Positions 14,601 through 20,781 of a stretch of DNA of 28,655 bases are shown piece by piece. The position numbers and the translations under genes are program-made. The stretch is taken from assembly GCA_910584525.1 (NCBI GenBank), contig CAJUAT010000036.1, forward strand, positions 1-28,655, in the 5' to 3' direction. The stretch comes from an uncultured Muribaculaceae bacterium (GTDB taxonomy: Bacteria; Bacteroidota; Bacteroidia; Bacteroidales; Muribaculaceae). The notes beneath the pieces are model-generated. The model worked only from the letters and a program-made list of their open reading frames with translations. It did not search any database and was not told the origin of the DNA. The number at the start of each line of letters is the position of its first letter. Within the stretch, counting starts at the first letter, position 1.

Positions 14601-14894
14601 GGGAGCTTCCTCGACGGGTATGTTATACAGCCCGGCTATATGGCGTATAGCGTCGGGGTATGACATATTCCTGTTTTCCATAAGGAATCTCACGGCTCCG
14701 CCACCCTCGCCGCAACTGAAGCATTTGTATATGTTGCGTCGCGGGTCGACATGGAAAGATGCCGTGCGCTCGGAGTGGAAAGGGCACAGCCCTGTCCAGC
14801 CGGAGCCGCTGCGCCGCAACTGCACGAAATCTTTCACGACATCGTATATCTGCACCGCGTCGAGAACAGCGTCTATCGTTTTCTGCGCTATCAT
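11643..14894 (-). CDS. Phage primase-helicase fusion (DnaG-like zinc finger, TOPRIM, P-loop ATPase)
   Basis: A 1083-residue protein starting MIAQKTIDAV at 14894; an in-frame extension upstream overlaps the HTH gene and is rejected. Residues 37-61 are a CHC2 primase zinc finger (C37, H40, C58, C61). Around 165-330 follow the DnaG catalytic core and a TOPRIM-like segment (YVVEGAPDVLRLQSVG near 260, FIPDSE near 306). The middle (about 640-860) is a helicase-type ATPase with Walker A GKPQSGKSQ (about 680) and Walker B VHFDEY (about 723). It would open the phage origin and synthesise primers. The C-terminal 250 residues match nothing I know. The start is 2 nt after the HTH gene stop. Confidence 0.92.
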   Translation of the reverse strand: MIAQKTIDAVLDAVQIYDVVKDFVQLRRSGSGWTGLCPFHSERTASFHVDPRRNIYKCFSCGEGGGAVRFLMENRNMSYPDAIRHIAGLYNIPVEEAPHNLTDEQRKLALQREGDLAALETVQQFFEQSLVAGNTAAKRACSYASKRWTLEYCRANGIGYAPYPKEFFEFVKQKGVSLEALLDTGMIRKREDGHFSFMFANRITIPIRDRFGRVIAYTARSLDDNTDCKYLNSTTSCVYKKGNTVFGIEIARKAARKAGFLYVVEGAPDVLRLQSVGSDNAVAALGTEWTATQFEAIKGISDTLCFIPDSEIPKEGEIYSPGTKAVMKNGREAVDRGFRVVVREIPLDNGAEKNDPDSYCTTPAILSSLEEQDFVLWYAEKAFLAPTTQLGRTEVIKDLCAMLAAIEDATLASMYLEQLIKKYKERTAWKLAFNSAQMRKRNESGKDGAESENERDLFSRYGFFIANNCYCTYGKQSEVIRLSNFILLPMYDIPDEGSMTRLYKIVNDLGHDAIIPLEPDDLVNLALFRKKINIAGRYVWLGKIDDLMRVEEYIFRKSESAKRIRTLGWQPEGFFAYGDGIYTDRFIRVDEIGMVSLRGYGIFYLPAFSVMYRDNRLRFAFEKSFTYTHKADVSMAEYLKLFVDVFGDNGKVAIAFIFATLFRDFIFEQFEFFPIFNIFGKPQSGKSQLGKAMKGFFTSSNKPINYEGETYPAINKALEQTANCLVHFDEYKNSIEWRKVELLKSMWDGVGRGKMKDGDVERVNVNCGVILSGQEMPTIDPALFTRILHITVNKTTYTLEERQRFAELMELNRRGVCHLTMEVVRHRDRFVEDFPHFCALTRTEVVNRIARSGKTVSDRMYMNWVVVLASLRTLEKILPVPFSYENLLDICVDMLVEQHSITERSDEVASFWNFVHVLYQEGRLYQEGDFRINRNVSSLRLHGTSATREFSEPKNILIIRDRRIIQHYQTDKARSTKQLILSEDDMRKYLERSAPCLGIVKRKFYKMNQYGQPVKEFGEGGTAGRQLYDVDTALAFDYDQVQQLYHLYLTADTSAMTEEEQQEHENQISKPSTGGSGQSSLPF

Positions 14895-14896
14895 GG

Positions 14897-15103
14897 CTAC
14901 ACCTGTCGTTTCCAGAAGCGTAAAATTTCGCTTCCGAGATAGAACTTTACTTTGCGGTTTCCGATAGTACGATAGCCGCATTTGATAATTCTTTGCTTAT
15001 CGGTATAAAGCCGCAAGGTATCGCGGTGTATTCCAAGTAGCTCACAGGTTTGGCTTATGGAATAACGTGCAGTTGCAATAATTTGGGGTTCGGTAGCTTT
15101 CAT
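14897..15103 (-). CDS. Small helix-turn-helix protein (excisionase/MerR-like)
   Basis: A 68-residue protein that is almost entirely one winged HTH of the MerR/excisionase type: YSISQTCELLGIHRDTLRLY (residues 14-33) followed by a basic wing (IGNRKVKFYLGSEILRFWKR). Such proteins bind att sites or operators, or act as adaptors. It lies between the early regulator and the primase-helicase, with 14 nt and 2 nt spacing, so it is expressed first in the early operon. Excisionase, early activator and replication-initiator roles are all possible. Confidence 0.8.
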   Translation of the reverse strand: MKATEPQIIATARYSISQTCELLGIHRDTLRLYTDKQRIIKCGYRTIGNRKVKFYLGSEILRFWKRQV

Positions 15104-15117
15104 ATACGGGAACCTTA

Positions 15118-15366
15118 TTATTTAACTGTTTCCGGGAATAGCACGTCGACAGTTGAGCCGAAAGCAACTGCGATGCGCTCTTTGGCTCTTTGATTAGGCG
15201 TTTGAATACCCGACAGCCATTGCCTTACGGTTGATTCTTCGCGGCAAGTTATTTCGGCTATTTTTGATATAAAAGCCTGTGCCGGATTTGGTTTCTCCTT
15301 TTCTTCAAGGTAGAGTTCCTTTAGTGATTTTTGCTCCATATAATCGTATTTACATTTTTTAACCAT
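15118..15366 (-). CDS. XRE-like early regulator (Cro-like candidate)
   Basis: An 82-residue protein, or 73 residues from the second Met at 15339 (MEQKSLKEL), which looks like the usual N-terminus of this kind of protein. The core is a lambda-repressor-type HTH: FISKIAEITCREESTVRQWL then GIQTPNQRAKERIAVAFG (residues 32-70). It is the first gene of the early operon and its start lies 5 nt from the 28-bp operator at 15372-15399. With the oppositely transcribed repressor at 15548 it forms a likely lysis-lysogeny switch, in which it would play the Cro part. This role is inferred from position. Confidence 0.8.
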   Translation of the reverse strand: MVKKCKYDYMEQKSLKELYLEEKEKPNPAQAFISKIAEITCREESTVRQWLSGIQTPNQRAKERIAVAFGSTVDVLFPETVK

Positions 15367-15371
15367 TGGGC

Positions 15372-15399
15372 AACAAATATATTACGCAATATATTTGTT
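15372..15399. promoter_or_regulatory. Phage operator 1: 12-bp perfect inverted repeat
   Basis: AACAAATATATT, a 4-nt centre ACGC, then AATATATTTGTT. The right arm contains the -33 TTG of the plus-strand promoter (15395-15397), and the left end is 5 nt from the early operon start codon, so a bound repressor would affect both directions. Confidence 0.75.
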
Positions 15400-15425
15400 A
15401 TATTAGGAAATAATAGTTACCTTTG
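15395..15425 (+). promoter_or_regulatory. Promoter toward the repressor gene
   Basis: TTG (15395-15397), 20-nt spacer, TACCTTTG (15418-15425). It reads rightward through a leader of about 115 nt to the repressor ATG at 15548 and overlaps operator 1 at its -33 box. Confidence 0.72.
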
Positions 15426-15474
15426 CATCAAGAAATAATCTTATTGCTTGTTGTTGTGAATGATCACGACAATG

Positions 15475-15482
15475 CAAAGGTA
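15475..15482 (-). promoter_or_regulatory. Promoter -7 element toward the early operon
   Basis: The minus strand reads TACCTTTG, identical to the -7 box of the facing promoter; TACCTTTGCAT (15418-15428) and ATGCAAAGGTA (15472-15482) are an inverted pair. No TTG at -33, so it is weaker or needs help. The two promoters face each other and their transcripts overlap by about 40 nt. Confidence 0.6.
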
Positions 15483-15500
15483 GCTAATTTAATTGATATA

Positions 15501-15527
15501 ACGTAATATTAGCATTAAATATTGCGT
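15501..15527. promoter_or_regulatory. Phage operator 2: imperfect inverted repeat
   Basis: ACGTAATATT (15501-15510) and AATATTGCGT (15518-15527) are inverted repeats with one mismatch. ATATTGCGTAATA (15519-15531) is the exact reverse complement of 15380-15392 in operator 1, so the same protein probably binds both. It lies 17 nt before the repressor start and upstream of the leftward promoter. Confidence 0.62.
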
Positions 15528-15547
15528 AATAATTACTAAAACTTGTA

Positions 15548-16063
15548 ATGGCACGATACAGACTACTTGAATTGAGAAAAGAAAACGGCAAAACGCAGAA
15601 AGAGCTTGCCGCAGCTCTCGGCGTAACACAGGGCTTTCTGTCAAGTGTAGAAAAGGGTCGCAATCCTTTTCCCGACGAGCGAGTTGCCGACCTCCGCAAA
15701 GCCTTCCCCGGAGTTGACATTACGAGATATGAAATTGATGAGGAAGAATATCCTCGCTATCTTGAATCGGTAGGCAGCAACAATAAGTTTTCGGAGATTA
15801 GAATAAATGACCCCGAAGCCTTGCGGCAGATACTCGGAGTCCTGGAGCGCATAGACCGCGACACAGACAAGGCGAGAGGGGGCGATGATGAAGAAATACA
15901 AAGATTGCGCGATGACAACGCGCGTTTATGTTCCCGGCTTGATGAGTTACAAAAGAAATACGACGATTGCCGAGATAGGGAGATAGACCTACGAGAAGAA
16001 ATATGGCGTTTGCGAGAGCTACTAACAGCCAATGGAATCTCTTACACTCAAGAAAAAAAATGA
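15548..16063 (+). CDS. CI-like phage repressor with XRE HTH and coiled coil
   Basis: A 171-residue protein. Residues 3-55 are an XRE HTH (LLELRKENGKTQKELAAALG, then VTQGFLSSVEKG). The rest is charged, with a coiled coil at about 108-163 (EEIQRLRDDNARLCSRLDEL and following heptads) that would drive dimerisation. There is no LexA-like peptidase domain, so induction would not work by RecA-stimulated self-cleavage. It is transcribed away from the early operon, from a promoter overlapping operator 1, and lies 142 nt from the att remnant. This fits a lysogeny repressor. Confidence 0.85.
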   Translation: MARYRLLELRKENGKTQKELAAALGVTQGFLSSVEKGRNPFPDERVADLRKAFPGVDITRYEIDEEEYPRYLESVGSNNKFSEIRINDPEALRQILGVLERIDRDTDKARGGDDEEIQRLRDDNARLCSRLDELQKKYDDCRDREIDLREEIWRLRELLTANGISYTQEKK

Positions 16064-16083
16064 TAAAAAGGGCGCGAAAGTTA

Positions 16084-16113
16084 TTGCCACATCAAAAAAT
16101 ATTATTAACTTTG
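16084..16113 (+). promoter_or_regulatory. Full-consensus promoter at the phage edge reading outward
   Basis: TTG (16084-16086), 19-nt spacer, TAACTTTG (16106-16113). It reads toward the tRNA remnant and the MntA/HepT genes. Before integration it would read through attP. Confidence 0.75.
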
Positions 16114-16123
16114 CAGCGTAAAT

Positions 16124-16146
16124 CTTGCGCGCAACATACGCGCAAG
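16124..16146 (+). other. Perfect 8-bp hairpin after the edge promoter
   Basis: CTTGCGCG (16124-16131) and CGCGCAAG (16139-16146) with a 7-nt loop begin about 10 nt after the -7 box. It could protect the 5' end of an RNA or be an arm-type recombination site. No T run follows. Confidence 0.5.
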
Positions 16147-16205
16147 CAGGAACGGGCTTTAAGCAACTAATTATTAACCAGTCGTTTACGATTGGAGAAA
16201 GTTGT

Positions 16206-16261
16206 CTGGAAAGCGTGTATACGCCAAAAGCGTATCCCGAGTTCGAATCTCGGTCGCTCCG
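16206..16261 (+). other. Attachment-site remnant: 3' part of tRNA-Ser(GGA)
   Basis: The sequence begins at the anticodon loop CTGGAAA (anticodon GGA at 16208-16210). It continues with the 3' anticodon strand, the long serine-type variable arm (TACGC, CAAAA, GCGTA), the T arm (CCGAG, TTCGAAT, CTCGG), the acceptor strand TCGCTCC and G73. No D arm, 5' anticodon strand or 5' acceptor strand GGAGCGA exists upstream. It is therefore not a working tRNA but the 3' fragment left when an element integrates in the tRNA gene. The intact gene should lie at the other prophage end. CCA is not encoded. Confidence 0.82.
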
Positions 16262-16275
16262 CAATTTCACCTCAG

Positions 16276-16310
16276 AGAAGGGATGTCGTGATACGGCATC
16301 CCTTCTTATT
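16276..16310 (+). terminator. Terminator of the original tRNA-Ser gene
   Basis: A 9-10-bp stem (GAAGGGATG 16277-16285 with CATCCCTTC 16297-16305) is followed by TTATTCTT. It lies 15 nt after the tRNA 3' end and belongs to the host chromosome. It also stands between the edge promoter and mntA. Confidence 0.7.
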
Positions 16311-16331
16311 CTTACCGGCAACCCTTTATCT

Positions 16332-16625
16332 ATGTGCGACTCCAAAGAATGCATTCGTAAGATTCAAGAGAACCTTCACTTCATTCAGGAAAAATATGAA
16401 GTGACAGGGTTATGTCTGTTTGGTTCAATGGCAAGAGGCGACAACGGACCCGACAGCGATGTGGATATTCTTGTTGATATGCCTCCTAAGATATTTACAT
16501 TAAGTGCTTTGCACAGATATCTTGAAAACTTACTTCAAGCCTCTGTTGACCTAATACGACGTCACTCTCATCTCTCCCCTCAGTTTTTAAATCAGATAGA
16601 TCGCGATGGAATCAAAATCCTTTGA
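16332..16625 (+). CDS. mntA: MNT-type nucleotidyltransferase antitoxin MntA
   Basis: A 97-residue minimal nucleotidyltransferase with the motif GSMARG (G31-S32), followed by DSDVDILVD (D43, D45 as metal ligands). In MntA/HepT systems this antitoxin AMPylates or oligoadenylates a tyrosine in the HEPN toxin and so silences it. Start MCDSKECIRK at 16332 gives the usual family length; the longer open frame to the left runs through the tRNA fragment and is rejected. It overlaps hepT by 20 nt, consistent with coupling. No promoter is visible between the tRNA terminator and this gene. Confidence 0.88.
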   Translation: MCDSKECIRKIQENLHFIQEKYEVTGLCLFGSMARGDNGPDSDVDILVDMPPKIFTLSALHRYLENLLQASVDLIRRHSHLSPQFLNQIDRDGIKIL

Positions 16626-17013
16626 CCACGGCAAAATAAGCAGGGCACTCCTTACCCTGCATTCCATTCATGATACAATTTCAAATCTGATTGAATGGAA
16701 CAAGATTATTGGTTCTGCCGATGATTATTACTCATCTCCCAACGGCATGCAGTTATTAGCGGCCAACTGCACTCTTATAACAGCAATAGGAGAAGGTGTA
16801 AATCGGATTAACAGGTTGATGCCCGATTTTCTCAGCCTCCATTTTCCCGATATACCATGGCGTGATATAATAGGTATGCGGAATAGAATCGCTCACGGAT
16901 ATTTTGAACTCGATGCTGATTTAGTATATGAAGCTATCCGCAATGACATTCCAGAATTGGATACTACAATTAACAAAGCAATTAAGTTAATCCAAATACA
17001 ACTTAATTATTAA
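16606..17013 (+). CDS. hepT: HepT-like HEPN toxin (DUF86)
   Basis: A 135-residue helical protein with the HepT active motif RNRIAHGY: R92, H97 and Y99 (R-x4-H-x-Y). The tyrosine is the residue modified by the partner nucleotidyltransferase in studied pairs. HepT proteins are HEPN ribonucleases. The start overlaps the end of mntA by 20 nt and the gene ends before a strong terminator. As the first host genes beyond the phage attachment site, the pair may be an older defence insertion at the same tRNA locus. Confidence 0.87.
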   Translation: MESKSFDHGKISRALLTLHSIHDTISNLIEWNKIIGSADDYYSSPNGMQLLAANCTLITAIGEGVNRINRLMPDFLSLHFPDIPWRDIIGMRNRIAHGYFELDADLVYEAIRNDIPELDTTINKAIKLIQIQLNY

Positions 17014-17021
17014 TAGAATGG

Positions 17022-17055
17022 AAACGGAGCTTTCCCCAACGGGAAGGCTCCGTTT
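17022..17055. terminator. Bidirectional terminator between hepT and the GLUG lipoprotein operon
   Basis: AAACGGAGC (17022-17030) pairs with GCTCCGTTT (17047-17055). The pairing continues inward through TTTCCC/GGGAAG to a CAAC loop, about 15-16 bp in all. It serves the plus-strand toxin-antitoxin pair and the minus-strand operon ending at 17075. T runs are short on both sides. Confidence 0.82.
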
Positions 17056-17074
17056 ATAATGTGGTTGCTGTCGG

Positions 17075-20074
17075 TTACTGCGGTGGGGTTACGTCTTCGA
17101 AACGGTTGGAAGCCAGGTGGGGCCGCCCGCTTGTCATCTTCCAGTTGGTATTGTCGAATGAGATGCCCTTGTATTTGCCGGTGTTGCCTTGGTCGGAGGA
17201 ATTGATCTTACGGTCGGCACACCAGTCCTTCCCCGTGCCGTTGATCATATTCAGATTGGAATGATAGAATATGCATGCCGACTTCTGGGTACCGATCATC
17301 GCATTGCCATAGCTTACCTTCCCGAAGTTTATGCAGCGCTCGATACGTCCGAAGTGGTCTACATACCCGAGAATGCCGCCCGTGTCGCTGTTGTGGTCGG
17401 TGGTGACCTCGCCGATATTGTAGCAGTCGTGGATGTAGGAGTCGTGACCTCCGGAATATCCTTCCTCAAGCCAGCCGCATACACCGCCGATATATGTCTC
17501 CCTGTTGGAGCAGGAAATTTTGCCATAATTTGCCGACCAGTATAGTTCGCCGTTGTGCGACTGATAGAATGATGCACCGCCGGGGTCATGGCCCAGTACG
17601 CCGACCACGCCGGCAACTCCCTGCACATGTCCTTCGGCATGGATGTTGCCCTTGTTCATGGCTCCATTGATGGCTATGTGGGTACTTGCGGCGTCGCCAA
17701 TGATTCCGCCGACACCCGCGCCGCTGTCATTGCCCGTGCTGTTGACATCGCCATAATTGGCAAGGCCCACCATACCCATTCCTACTCCGCCGGTACCGTC
17801 GCACTTCCCTATGAGGCCGCCGCACGGCACTCCGCCGCTGACACGCCCCAGATTCACCGACCTGTGCAGCTCCATGCGCACACCCGACGAATAGTCGACC
17901 ATCCCGGCAATGCCGCCAGTATGGCTGCCGCCATTGATAGCACTGTAATTGACGCAGTCTCTGAGGAACCCGCCGGCTCTTTTTCCCGATACCGAATTGG
18001 TAAGGAATCCGGCAATACCCCCCGTGTATGTGCCGCTGCTGCCGAGACTACCCATGAACACGCACCGCTGTATGGGATAGCCGTCATATATACCGGCATA
18101 TCCTGCCACGCCGCCGGCATACGACCCGCGCGACGTAATGGTGGCTCCGGAAGCCAGACAGAGCAATTTGGATTCAGAATGGCCCACTATGCCGCCGACA
18201 TAATCCCTACCTTCAACCATGCAGCTCAATACCGACGGAAATTGCGACTTAGCAGGAATATAAGCCCTGGGAGTAGCCTCCACATCGAACACCGGATTCC
18301 TCGAATCCACAATCGAGCCGTAGAGACTCTTGCCGGCAAAGCCGCCCACCTTGCTGTCGCCCTTGACACGCATCGACGTATTGATAATGAATCTGGAAGG
18401 ATCGATGTCGGAATATTCCACATATCCGGCCACACCGCCGGCACATTCGCCGCTCACATCCACATTGGCGGCCACCTTGACTTTATTACCCATAATCTTG
18501 TGGCAATGGTAAAGATAGCCGAAAATACCGCCGCCATGGTCGGAGGCGGTGACACCGGCGGCTCCCAGGTCTGCCTCGAAGCAGTTGGCGCCGTCACCGC
18601 CCTCGAATACCCATCCCATGTCGCTGTAGCCGTTTAGCTTGCCGAAGAATCCTCCGACTCCGCTTTTGCCTTTGACCACCGACTTGACCTTGCAGCCCGA
18701 GAAACGCATGCCCACATTTATATCGCCATTGCCGATGATGCCGCCGGCATACTTGTCGTCGACAGATACGGGGCATAGAATCTGGACATTCCCGAACAAA
18801 GCCTCAGGCATGAAGCTCAGGAAGGCATATCCCGCCAGACCGCCGGCCTCACTGCGGGCGCTTATTATCCTTACATCGGCATCCTCGGAGCTCACGGTAT
18901 GCTCCAGCTTTATATTGGTCAGGCGAAGCTCATCATCGGACTCAAGATATCCGACGACTCCGCCGGCATAATCGCCCGTTGCACGTATCGAGAACCGATG
19001 GTTCTGAGTGGTTATATTGTTGACGATCAGGCTATTGCCGTCAAATTTACCTATGACGCCGCCGCAGTAGGAATCCCCCTCCACATTGACCGACAAATCG
19101 CAGCCGTCCACTATCAGCGACCCGCTCCCCGTGCCTATCAGGCCGCCTACCTGCTGGTGGCAGTCCATAATCGTCCCCGATACCTTCACGTTGCTGATTT
19201 TCACGCACTCCCGGGTGATCACTTCGCCGCAAAGCGCCCCGACATTGTTGAAAGCCCTGTTGATGTTGACGTTGGTAAGACGAAGATTCTTGACCTCGGC
19301 GCTACCCGAAAGCTCCGGGAAAAGTCCTATGCCAGCATCCTTGCTGCTGTCCTTGTTGCCGATATAATATAGATTGTCGATGGAATGGTTGTCGCCGTCA
19401 TAGCATCCTTCGAAGTCGAAGCCGTAATATCCGCGGCCGTCGAGAATGCTGCTCTGCGTCGGTGCCGTGAAGTCGGCGGTCTGCCGGAAACACATCTCCG
19501 ACCCGTGGAACATCTCGTCGCGGCGCAGATTGTTGAGAAACGACAGGAAGTCGTCGGCGCTACCTATGAGATAAGGCGACTCCTCGGTGCCCTCGCCCTC
19601 GAGTCCTCGGTATTCGGGAGCCTCCTCGCCTACCTCGCAGAGAAGATTCCCTTTGAAAGAGGCTCTGACGCCGCCCACATACCGCCGCTTCCCCCGTTCA
19701 CGGTGTATGGTGAGCAGATATTCCCTGTCGAGCTCCACATTCTCCGGAATCTGCATCTCCACCCGGATCTTTTTCTTGTCCACGGTTATCCGCGTGGGAA
19801 GGAATATGGTGTCGGCCACGGCCTGCGTGCTGTCGGCCTTCACTTCCGGCTCGGCGCTTACAAGCCTAACCATACCTTCGACTGTGGAGTCGGGAAGGCG
19901 CACGGCCCTTTTGTTGAGGCTGAAGCAGCTTATGGTCACGTCGCCTTCATTACGCAATTCGCTCTCAAGCTCAGGCACCGCGTCGTCGGAGCAGCCAAAC
20001 AGCATCCCCGTGAGCACCAGCCCGGCAATCCCTATTGATTTCCTTATATATTTTTTCATCTTCGGTTCTTTCAT
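17075..20074 (-). CDS. GLUG-repeat surface lipoprotein
   Basis: A 999-residue lipoprotein: signal peptide IAGLVLTGMLFGC with lipidated Cys28, followed by SDD, a Bacteroidetes-type lipoprotein export signal that suggests surface display. After an N-terminal beta domain, about residue 165 starts with a typical GLUG opening (GTEESPYLIGSADDFLSFLN), and then many GLUG-type units of about 30-50 residues follow (GGxxG with C-N-G and Y-G patterns), which should form a long beta-helix. The C-terminus (FDNTNWKMTSGRPHLAS) is the usual closing motif. The start overlaps the previous stop as ATGA; MKKYIRKS at 20059 is an alternative. A role in adhesion is plausible but unproven. Confidence 0.87.
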   Translation of the reverse strand: MKEPKMKKYIRKSIGIAGLVLTGMLFGCSDDAVPELESELRNEGDVTISCFSLNKRAVRLPDSTVEGMVRLVSAEPEVKADSTQAVADTIFLPTRITVDKKKIRVEMQIPENVELDREYLLTIHRERGKRRYVGGVRASFKGNLLCEVGEEAPEYRGLEGEGTEESPYLIGSADDFLSFLNNLRRDEMFHGSEMCFRQTADFTAPTQSSILDGRGYYGFDFEGCYDGDNHSIDNLYYIGNKDSSKDAGIGLFPELSGSAEVKNLRLTNVNINRAFNNVGALCGEVITRECVKISNVKVSGTIMDCHQQVGGLIGTGSGSLIVDGCDLSVNVEGDSYCGGVIGKFDGNSLIVNNITTQNHRFSIRATGDYAGGVVGYLESDDELRLTNIKLEHTVSSEDADVRIISARSEAGGLAGYAFLSFMPEALFGNVQILCPVSVDDKYAGGIIGNGDINVGMRFSGCKVKSVVKGKSGVGGFFGKLNGYSDMGWVFEGGDGANCFEADLGAAGVTASDHGGGIFGYLYHCHKIMGNKVKVAANVDVSGECAGGVAGYVEYSDIDPSRFIINTSMRVKGDSKVGGFAGKSLYGSIVDSRNPVFDVEATPRAYIPAKSQFPSVLSCMVEGRDYVGGIVGHSESKLLCLASGATITSRGSYAGGVAGYAGIYDGYPIQRCVFMGSLGSSGTYTGGIAGFLTNSVSGKRAGGFLRDCVNYSAINGGSHTGGIAGMVDYSSGVRMELHRSVNLGRVSGGVPCGGLIGKCDGTGGVGMGMVGLANYGDVNSTGNDSGAGVGGIIGDAASTHIAINGAMNKGNIHAEGHVQGVAGVVGVLGHDPGGASFYQSHNGELYWSANYGKISCSNRETYIGGVCGWLEEGYSGGHDSYIHDCYNIGEVTTDHNSDTGGILGYVDHFGRIERCINFGKVSYGNAMIGTQKSACIFYHSNLNMINGTGKDWCADRKINSSDQGNTGKYKGISFDNTNWKMTSGRPHLASNRFEDVTPPQ

Positions 20075-20781
20075 TTAAGGTATATCGACTTGTTGGGCAC
20101 GGGGAATGGCGAGCTGCCGCCTCCCATGATCCATCTTTTCCCCTCTCCTATCTCGAAATCGGGACTCGAGACATACTTGCCGAGATAGCGGAATCCCTTC
20201 GACATTATCTCCGCATCACCTATCTCCTTTCGCGACAATGGTATCAGCTCCACGCCCCACTGCAGCCTGTCGGCCACAAAATATTCGTTTTCGGTATACA
20301 CCACCGACCTGTCGGTATGGTTCATGTCGACGGGAGTGTCGCCGAAGCCGTAACCCATGGCGAGACACTTCACGGCCATTGATGCGGGATTGGCCTTGTC
20401 GACCAGCTGCTGTCCGCCACCGCCGAATCCCTGGCCCGTGTTGAGGCAGTCCGACATTATGCTGTTGTCCTGGAGCACGGCCACCAGACCGGCAATTCTG
20501 CCCGACGAGCCTCTGACGCTGCCGGCATTCACGCACTGGTCGATGAGCACCACGTTCTCCTCAAACTCCATGCAGGCCTTTGATATGGCATTGGCGGAGC
20601 TTGTGGCGGCAATCACCGAGCCGGTCACCACAAAGGCAGCCGCGGCCCCTCCCGTGGCTACGAAGCTCCCTATCGCCGCTACCGTGCCAAGCACAAGACA
20701 TATCCCCGACACTATCTGATGCGCCAGCTCGCTGCTCTCATGCTGTTTCTCCATCTCTTCCATACGCTCGGCGCGCCTCAT
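20071..20781 (-). CDS. C-terminal part of a GLUG lipoprotein, separated by a frameshift
   Basis: A 236-codon frame with no signal peptide. It overlaps the end of the 751-residue lipoprotein frame by 44 nt in the +1 frame. It starts with a charged helix (RMEEMEKQHESSELA), has a hydrophobic Gly/Ala-rich stretch (about residues 28-63) and then a GLUG-like unit (AGLVAVLQDNSIMSDCLNTG). Its end (SPDFEIGEGKRWIMGGGSSPF) resembles the closing motif of the 999-residue neighbour. This is what the truncated upstream protein lacks. The simplest reading is one ~980-residue protein broken by a 1-nt indel near 20760. A separate coupled protein is possible. Confidence 0.7.
   Translation of the reverse strand: MRRAERMEEMEKQHESSELAHQIVSGICLVLGTVAAIGSFVATGGAAAAFVVTGSVIAATSSANAISKACMEFEENVVLIDQCVNAGSVRGSSGRIAGLVAVLQDNSIMSDCLNTGQGFGGGGQQLVDKANPASMAVKCLAMGYGFGDTPVDMNHTDRSVVYTENEYFVADRLQWGVELIPLSRKEIGDAEIMSKGFRYLGKYVSSPDFEIGEGKRWIMGGGSSPFPVPNKSIYLK

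Noticed and set aside
16114..16261. A complete tRNA-Ser gene
   Set aside because: There is no D arm, no 5' anticodon strand and no GGAGCGA acceptor strand upstream; only the part from the anticodon loop on is present.
16125..16331. Upstream extension of the mntA frame through the tRNA fragment
   Set aside because: The extension translates tRNA and terminator sequence; family length and motif spacing fit the start at 16332.
17588..18637. A 349-codon plus-strand frame opposite the GLUG lipoprotein
   Set aside because: It is a shadow of the repetitive GC-rich GLUG coding sequence, without start context or motif.
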